This document shows positions 31,516 through 39,700 of a DNA stretch of 44,846 bases, piece by piece. The notes under the pieces are model-generated. The model was not told the origin of the DNA, did no database searches, and saw only the letters and a program-made list of their open reading frames with translations. The DNA is from a virus. A program made the position numbers and the translations under genes. Where the stretch lies: positions 1-44,846 of the IMG/VR virus record IMGVR_UViG_3300030102_003835. One strand, written 5' to 3'. Every line of letters starts with the position of its first letter. The first letter of the stretch is position 1.

Positions 31516-32169
31516 ATGGCATTTGCAACAGTAGCAATAATAGGTGCGGCAGCTGGTTTAGCTCAAATAGGTATTGGGTTAAGCAGAAGAAAAAAACTTA
31601 AAGATGAGTTAGAAGCAGCTAAAGCTGCTCAAGAAGAAGCTTTACAAGCTTTTCAAGATCAAGAAATAACTAATCCATACGAAGATTTAGAAAACACTTT
31701 TGAAGACTTACAAGTAAATACACAGCAAGCAGAGTTTGAAGCTAGGCAAAATCAACAAGCTCAAGCAGATATAATGGGTAACTTAAAAGGTGCCGCTGGT
31801 AGCTCTGGTATTGCAGGTCTTGCTCAAGCTATGGCAAATAAATCTACACAAGATGCTGCTAGAGCTTCAGCTAGTATAGGTCAGCAAGAAGCTGCTAACG
31901 AACGTATGAAAGCTCAAGGCGCCGCTAGCGTACAATCACAAAGAGCTGCAGGTGAAGCCTCAAGACAGCAAAGAGAGTTAGCAAGAGACGAAACTATACT
32001 AGGTATGCGTATGGGTGAGACAGCGGCTAATCAACAAATGGTAGCTGATAATAACGCTATGATTATGAGTGGTATTGGAAACGTAGCTAGCGCTGGTATG
32101 CAATACGCTGGTGGTATGCCTATGAAAAGACGACCAAAAAGAAAAATTAAAAAAGCTAAAAAGAAGTAA
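31516..32169 (+). CDS. Putative internal/ejection protein, 217 aa
   Basis: A hydrophobic N-terminus (MAFATVAIIGAAAGLAQIGI) is followed by a long Ala/Gln/Glu-rich helical region and a very basic C-terminus after GGMPMKRRPKRKIKK. A membrane-active N-terminus with an Ala/Gln helix, sited directly before two larger ejection-type genes, resembles the smallest internal virion protein (T7 gp14 position). The MAF start and MPMKRR end echo the MAFKMK set. Confidence 0.65.
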   Translation: MAFATVAIIGAAAGLAQIGIGLSRRKKLKDELEAAKAAQEEALQAFQDQEITNPYEDLENTFEDLQVNTQQAEFEARQNQQAQADIMGNLKGAAGSSGIAGLAQAMANKSTQDAARASASIGQQEAANERMKAQGAASVQSQRAAGEASRQQRELARDETILGMRMGETAANQQMVADNNAMIMSGIGNVASAGMQYAGGMPMKRRPKRKIKKAKKK

Positions 32170-32171
32170 GT

Positions 32172-33743
32172 ATGGCTGAATCTACAGGAACAAGTTTAAG
32201 AGAGTTGGCTTACAAAGCTGCTTATGGTGATCGCACTTCAGGTATGAATGACCTAGCAGATACTGTAATGGAAACTTACGAAAAGTATGCTGAGCCTATG
32301 GCTAAAGCTGCAGCCGAGCGCCAAGCAGCTAGACAAGAAAAAAGAGAAGATAAAAAAGAATTTAGAGATGCTGGGTATTCTAGAGGAGAAGCTAGAAGAG
32401 CGGTTAATAAAGGTGAGTTTCCTGAGTTTGACAAAGACGGAAATAGAATACCAGACTCTTTGCAAACAATAGGTACTCCTGATGACAAAGATGGTGATGG
32501 TATTCCAGACACTATAGACGCAGGTTATGATCCTAAAGGAGAAAGTATATATGATAATCCTTATATAACAAAGCCACCGGGTATGCCTATGCGTAGCCCT
32601 ATTAAAAATCTTGCAGCAGGTGCTTTTGCTGCAGCTTATAATCCTAGCGGTAAAAATATGAACACTCAGATAGACTCGATTAAAAAGTCTATACAAGCTG
32701 TTTCCGCGCAACAAAAAAAAGTTTTAGTTGACAAAGTAGTAGCTGAGTTAGAAGATTTTGTTCCAGAAAATGTAGATACGCAAGGCTTTGCTGGATTTAA
32801 AAACGGTAGCGTTGCTGTTCAAAACTTTGGCATTGACTTAAAGAAAAAATTAGCTGAAAAGAAAAGCGAGGCTATAAAATTAAATCCTTATTCTCAAGAG
32901 TATAAAGAAATTATAGGTGAGATTGACGCTATAACAAAGTCTTCAAAGATGTTAGTTATGGAAAAAACAAGATTATCAAACTTAAAAAAAGAGTGGGGTA
33001 AATCTTCAGATAAAGCAGATAACTTATATTCTAAAGGCTCTTCTAAAAAAACAATGAATTATCTAAATCAAGTTATGAGTAACACTGCTGGTATGACATT
33101 AAACGAGCAAGGGCAAGCGCAGTTTACAGTGGCTAAAGTAGATAACAAAGGAAACTTTGTGTATGAAGTTAATTTAGACGGCTCAAGCCCTGTTCTTCAA
33201 ACAGAAACTATAACAATTCAAGATTTAAATAAAAACTTATTTCAAAAAGTTGACGTGTCTGAACAATTAAAAGACTATCATCAAATGTTAAGAAAAGACA
33301 TAATGGATAAAGTTAGCTTTAACAAAGGTGGATCAAAAAGTTTTTGGAGCGGCATTATAGCTCCTGAGTGGGAAACAGGTATGAGCGATGGTGACTTATT
33401 ATCTTTTATACATGACAGACCTTACAACATGTATTCACAAACTTCTTTTTACGACGACTTTACAAGTTATTTTAAAGGCAAGCAACTAGAAATAACTGCA
33501 GACGGCGAGCCTTTAGTTATGACTAAAGACGCTATAGATATATTGTTTGATCCTGATACTAGAGACTGGGATGCTGAAACTCAAGACGGTAAAACTGTTA
33601 GAGAGTATATACGCGAAGAGCTAATTAATTATTACTCTAGAAAAAGCGAACAATACTACTACTACACTTCTAGAAAGCAAGATCCTACAAGTAATACTAT
33701 TGGTACGGCTATAAGCCAGGTTAACCAAGAATTTAGCAATTAA
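32172..33743 (+). CDS. Putative ejection protein with Ca-binding-like loop, 523 aa
   Basis: The N-terminal helical, Ala/Glu/Arg-rich region (residues 30-80) is followed by FDKDGNRIPDSL and DDKDGDGIPDTID (about residues 103-116), which match the DxDxDG calcium-binding loop of thrombospondin type 3-like repeats. Next comes PPGMPMRSPIKNLAAGAFAA, a proline/Met motif like that of the neighbouring gene, then a long helical body. Placed between a small and a giant ejection-type protein, it is probably the middle ejectosome component. Confidence 0.6.
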   Translation: MAESTGTSLRELAYKAAYGDRTSGMNDLADTVMETYEKYAEPMAKAAAERQAARQEKREDKKEFRDAGYSRGEARRAVNKGEFPEFDKDGNRIPDSLQTIGTPDDKDGDGIPDTIDAGYDPKGESIYDNPYITKPPGMPMRSPIKNLAAGAFAAAYNPSGKNMNTQIDSIKKSIQAVSAQQKKVLVDKVVAELEDFVPENVDTQGFAGFKNGSVAVQNFGIDLKKKLAEKKSEAIKLNPYSQEYKEIIGEIDAITKSSKMLVMEKTRLSNLKKEWGKSSDKADNLYSKGSSKKTMNYLNQVMSNTAGMTLNEQGQAQFTVAKVDNKGNFVYEVNLDGSSPVLQTETITIQDLNKNLFQKVDVSEQLKDYHQMLRKDIMDKVSFNKGGSKSFWSGIIAPEWETGMSDGDLLSFIHDRPYNMYSQTSFYDDFTSYFKGKQLEITADGEPLVMTKDAIDILFDPDTRDWDAETQDGKTVREYIREELINYYSRKSEQYYYYTSRKQDPTSNTIGTAISQVNQEFSN

Positions 33744-33746
33744 ATT

Positions 33747-36700
33747 ATGGAAAGATATAATGTAGAAGGGCAGCTATATGACGTTGCTCCACATAGATTA
33801 AATGATTTTTTAAACAAGTTTCCTAACGCTACAAAAGTTGAAAGCGTGGAAAAGACAAGCGACGTTGCGACGCAGGATGCCCCTGTAGCGTCGAAAAAAA
33901 ATATGGCATCCAGCTTGGTAAATTATTCTTCGGAATCATTATCAACAAAGCTAGCGGCGATAGAACAGCTAGACAAACCTAACGCAAGTCAAGTATCACC
34001 ACTAAAACAAAATATGGTATATGAGGCTCCAGACATGGGTGGTGGTGAAATGCAAATGTTTGGAACAGCTACACGCTCGTCAAGTGTAACTCCAGTAAAA
34101 GAAATTAAAACTATTAAAACTAAATCTGGACTTGAGCTAAACTTTACTGTAGGAGAAGATAGAGCTAGAAGTATAGAAGAAATAAATCAAGTTCTTGAAG
34201 ATAATAAAAAACAACTAGAAGAAGCTCAAGCTTTAGAAGAAGAAAAGAAAAGACAAGAAGAAATAAAAGTAATTAACTCAAAGATAGCTGCAGCTACAAA
34301 CCCTCAGTATAAAGAACTATATACTAAGCTGCAAGACTTGCCCACAATGAGTGTTGAAGCTGTTGAAATACAAGAACAGCTAAATAAAATAGTTGATTTA
34401 GAGTATGAAAAGATTAACGATCCTACCTATGAAGGAAAAAGCGATTATGACTACGTTAACAATGCAGCAGACAACATACAAAAAAAATATCCTAAAAAGT
34501 TTGATAAAGTTGATGTTTATTTAAATATTGATAATGAAATTATTGGAAATAGTATTGACAATGAATTTGTTCCAGACGGCACTGTAAGACATAAAGAAGG
34601 TCTTAGATCAGTAACTAACTACGAAAACATTGGCTTTGCTGACAAAGAAATACTAAGAAAGAAAAAAGAATACGAAAGAGTATTAGAGATATACACTACT
34701 ACAGAAGGTTTAGATGGTAGCTTTTTAAATATTAGTGCTGGAGATGTAGGACCTTTAAACGCTTTCTTTGATGGCTTTGATTTAATGAAGAACATGCCTG
34801 AAAAAGAAAGGTTTGAAGTTACTGAAGAAATTAAAAGAGAAATAATCGGTATTGTATCTAATTTAGAAGAAGGTAACGGTATTGAAATGGCAATACGTTT
34901 AGATAAAGCTGGCTCTTTAAAAAGCATATCTTTACAAGAGAGAAAAAGAATAATCCAACAGGCACAAAACAACGTTTTAAATAGAAGAACTCTAAAAGCA
35001 AATAAAGGTTTTGAAGAAGTAATTGAAAAACAAAAAATATTTGAAGCTAACCACAAGATATTTAAAGATGATGTTGATCAAAGAATTAAAGATTATTCTT
35101 TAAAATTTCAAGACATAAACAATAAGTTTGAAATTCTTGGACCTGTAGATGAAAACTCTCCTATTGAATCTATAGAAGCTTATAATAATTTAGTAAATCA
35201 ATACCAAGCTTTAAACAAAGATTACGAATTAACGCTAGATAGCTTTACACAAAGAGAAAACTCTTTAAGATCGCGTAGCAACAGTATAAACAGCTTAGTA
35301 GAGTCAATTACAGAAGACTACGTAAACTCTTTGATAGAATTAGATTATAACGCTATAACACAAGAGTTTAATAATCAACCGTTTGAAGAAACTACGCAAG
35401 CGTTTAAAGAGTATAAAGAAAGATTTTACAATAGAGCTCAAAACGCTGACAACGCTTTTAATGGTTGGATGTATAGAAACGTTGATTCAGCTTTATTGTT
35501 TGGTGAAAAAGCTATAAATCAACTTTCTTACATTAATCCTTATGTTTTTGGAACTTGGCTTGCTGGAACTCTTGCAGACACTTTTGATCTTGACGATATG
35601 TTTGCTGGGCCTGGTAAAAAAGTAACTAACACAGATGTCATCATGAGGCAGCTGTTTCCTAAAGAAGGATTTGTTAATTTTTATACGTCAGAAGAAGTAG
35701 AAACTATTAAAAGAGCAGACTATGATCAAGCTATAAAAACTGATTTTAAATCGCTTCTTAATGAAGATTATTTAGGTAGAAAAGCATTTAATACAATATC
35801 TACTTTGTTGCCATACGTGTATGGTATAGCAAAAATACAAACAATAAAATCTATAGACGACGTATCTAATATTTACAAAAACGGTTATAAAAAAGTTTTC
35901 AACAAATCAAAAGGTATTAGACAAGTTAGAACTAACGCTCAAATAGCTAGAGATTATAACATGCTTGTTAATACGCAGCGTATGTTAACTTTTGACATGT
36001 ATCACATGGGGCTTGATAACGGTCTTAGTAAAGAAAAAGCTTTAGTGTTTGGAGCTGTGTCTTCTACCGTAACAGGTCTTACGCAGATGATAATGCCTGA
36101 TCAATACTTTTTTAGTGGAGCAAAAGCTCAAGCTATATTAAAAACTTTTTCAGGATCTTTATCAGCCGCAAAAACAAAAGCAGCGATAAATGCAGCTGTA
36201 ACAACTTATACTAAAAATATATTTAAAGAAATTGGTGAAGAAGAGTTAGACTACTTTGCTCAAGAAACACTAAAGCATGCTTCATTTTTACATCACGATC
36301 CTCAGTACTTGAACGCTGCGGCACACATGGAATTATTGTTTGCTACAATAGGTTTAAGTGGTAGTATAGGTACTGTTGGTGCTGTAAGACAGTATAAAGC
36401 TGAGAAGAAAAACATAGATAAAGTGTTGTTGTCTGAAAGATATGAAATTGATGCTATGCTTCAAGATCGTATAGAAACAGCTAGAAGAAAAGCTGATATT
36501 ATTAACAAGCTTCAAGGCATGAGCCAAGCTGAAAAAAATCGTAGATTAGAAAGCTTGCAAGAAGATATTGATCAAGCCCAAACCGCTAGAACATACAATA
36601 CTACTTTAAGAACAGCTCAAAGAATAGCGCCTAAGTACATAAACTATGAACAACTTGAATTAATAAGACAAAGAGTACAGTTAGAAAACGAATTAAAAGG

Positions 36701-39700
36701 TACTAAAACTGAGTTTGAGAAAAAAGAAATTAGAGAGAAAATAAAAGGTTTAGAGACTGAATTTGAAAACGCTAAAGTACAAGAGGTAGCTGATAAAAAC
36801 TTAGAAGAAACTATAAAGTCTGTAGAAGAAATAACTCAAGGTGTTAACTTTTTAGTTGCTGACGATATTGCTCAAGCAGAAAATATAATAAGACAACTTA
36901 ACGAAGCCGCTAAAGAAGCTAACCGTGAGCTAGGCACTGATCAGTTTCAAGTACTTGATGAATTTCAAATTAAAGAAGCTGCACAGCAAGAAGGCTTTAA
37001 CTTTGATGGCGTTAAAATAATAAACAAACAAGTAGCTAGATCAACTAATGCTACTAACATTGCTGCGCACGAGCTTTTACATGATATAATAAAACAAACA
37101 GTTGAGGCAAATCCAGAAGTAGCACAGCGTATTGCTAACGCTTACGGAGAGTTACTAATGAGCATTAATCCTGAGCAAGTATTAAATAGTACTTTTAAAA
37201 GAAAATTAGAGTTATATCAAACAAGACAAAGCGATGTTCGTAGAATAATAGCTCAAAATCCTGGAGCTACTGACGTAGAGATACAAGCTTTAATTGATCA
37301 ACAAATAGGTCAGGATATACACAAGCAAGCTATAGAAGTTTTAACTTTAGCATCTGATGCTTTTGCCACTGGTGATTTAGACTTTGAGCAAATGAACAAA
37401 AGAGGTGCTTCTGATATATTAAGAAGAATACAGCAAAATCTAGAAGGCACGTTTTTAAATAGATGGTCTATGGAAGTTGAGTTTAATAATGCTAACGATA
37501 TATTTAACTTTATAAAAGACTATAATGTTAGTATTAAAAAACGTAAACTAACAAAAGCTCAAAAGAAATTATTTGATCAAAAAATAGAAGGCAAGCTAAC
37601 AGAAAGCGGTGTTGAAGTTGACAGTAGAGCTATACAAGAGTCTAGAAGCGAGAGAGCTTATCAAACAGTAGAGAGTAGAAAAGAAGCTTTATTAAATCCT
37701 AGAACTAAAGATAGAACAGCTATACAGATAGCTTTTGACTTGCAAAATGATATAGAGAGACGTATGCAGTTCTTAGAAGGTGTTGATATATCTGAAGTTG
37801 CTCTTGAGTTTATGACAGACACTGAAAGTGAAAGAGGCCTGCCTGCTTTACTTAGAAAATATAATCCTCAAAGAAACCCAAGCATAATGGGTTATTTAAA
37901 TGCTTTTGTTCCAGGTACTGGTAGAAGTCTGCTAGATGTTAGGCTTCAAGAGTTTTACGAAAAAGATCCTAGGTATGCTAACATAATACAGTCGACAACT
38001 GAGGAAGCTGCAGGTAGAAAAGTAGAAAACAGAATAGCTGAAGAGGCGGCTGAGCAAGAGGCAGAGAGATTAACAAAACTAAAAGTGTTACCTGAGTCTT
38101 TAAACGTAACAGAGCAAGTACAACAAGAAGTAAACGATGCTAATGTTGACGAAGTTACTTTAACTAAATTTAAAGATGTTCCTAACGCAGCTGTAAATAC
38201 TGTAGGTGAGTTGTTTGGAATATCGCCTAAAAAAATAAAAAGCAAAGCAAACTTAACTGCGGCTGAAGTTAGAGCTGCTCAACAGTTTATACTAAAAAAT
38301 GCTCAGTTAATATTAGACGCTCTACCACAAGGCTTTGACTCTGACGGTCAAGCTACAGGTGTGCCAAGAACTATACTTGAGACTTTGTATACTAAACGAT
38401 CTTCAAGAGCTAAAACAAAAGCTGGATTAAAAACTCAAGTAAAAAGAACTAATATAAAAGTTTCAGAACTATTAGAGCTAGTAGATATAGTAGATGGCGT
38501 TCCTACGCGTAATAGGAATACATCTGCGAGAATTATTGCAATAGCAGATCTTCTAGGTAAGGTCATGACAAATCAACAGCTTAGAATCAATAATCCTGCA
38601 TTGGCAAGAATATCTGATGGTATGTCGCCTGTTATGTTTTCAAAATCTTTAAATCAAGATAGAAGCGGTGTTATAATGAGATGGCCTGGTATATCTCAAG
38701 AGTACGGCTATGATCAAATGGATCTTACAGATATAGATGGTGACAGACAAGCTATGATAGACTGGATTAAAGAAGTTGGTAGTAAAGATATGCCACTAAG
38801 CTTTTGGAAAACAGTATTAGTAGGCTCTGGCGCTAAAGGAACTAGAGTTGATATTGACGGCGTAGAAGTAAGAAGATATGATTTACTTGATGGCAGCACA
38901 ATACTAGAAACAGATCCTAACTTTGAAGCCAGTAGAATAAATCACGTGCCAGCTAGTCCTAAACATTTGTTTGCAAACGTAGATCAAATAGAAGAAACGT
39001 TTAAAGATGTAGAGTTTGTTGAAGAAACTGACTTATCAAAAGCTTTAGCTGGAAGAAAACGTTACAGCAAACAGTCTAATGAGTGGGCTCAAAAGCAATT
39101 TAATGATCCAAAAGTAATAAAGTTTCTCGATGACTCACAAGCTGCGTTCATAAATACTTGGCTTACTATTCAAGAAGGTGTTAAAAACAAAGACTCAAGA
39201 AAATATTGGGCTGCAATACTTGAAACAACGTCTGTTGGTCAAAACAACTTTATAAGAATAAACTCTACGTATGGGTTTCATAATACTTTAGGACTAGAGA
39301 ACAGAGAAGAACACGCTGCACCTGCTACAGAGCACGCTCAAGTTCTTTGGACACTAGCTCTTGATGGTGTTTTAACAGAAGGCTTGTTGCAGACTATGAA
39401 CGAAAATTTTGTTCAAGGTGCTTTGCCAAAAATATTTGACGACTTGTTAGGCGAATACAAAGATGCTATACCATCAGAATATCATCACGACGTTTTGTTT
39501 GGCCGTACACCATATTGGATTAGGTATATAAATCCTATTGTTAACAAACAAAGATATGAGTTAGATGGCAAGTTCTACTATGGTATAAACCCTAACGTAA
39601 TAACTTTACCTGGAAATGTTACTTTAGCACAAGAATTTAATGTCGGTGTTGATGAGTCTCTACATATGAATCAAGATGTAATATCAATGCAGCAAGACTT

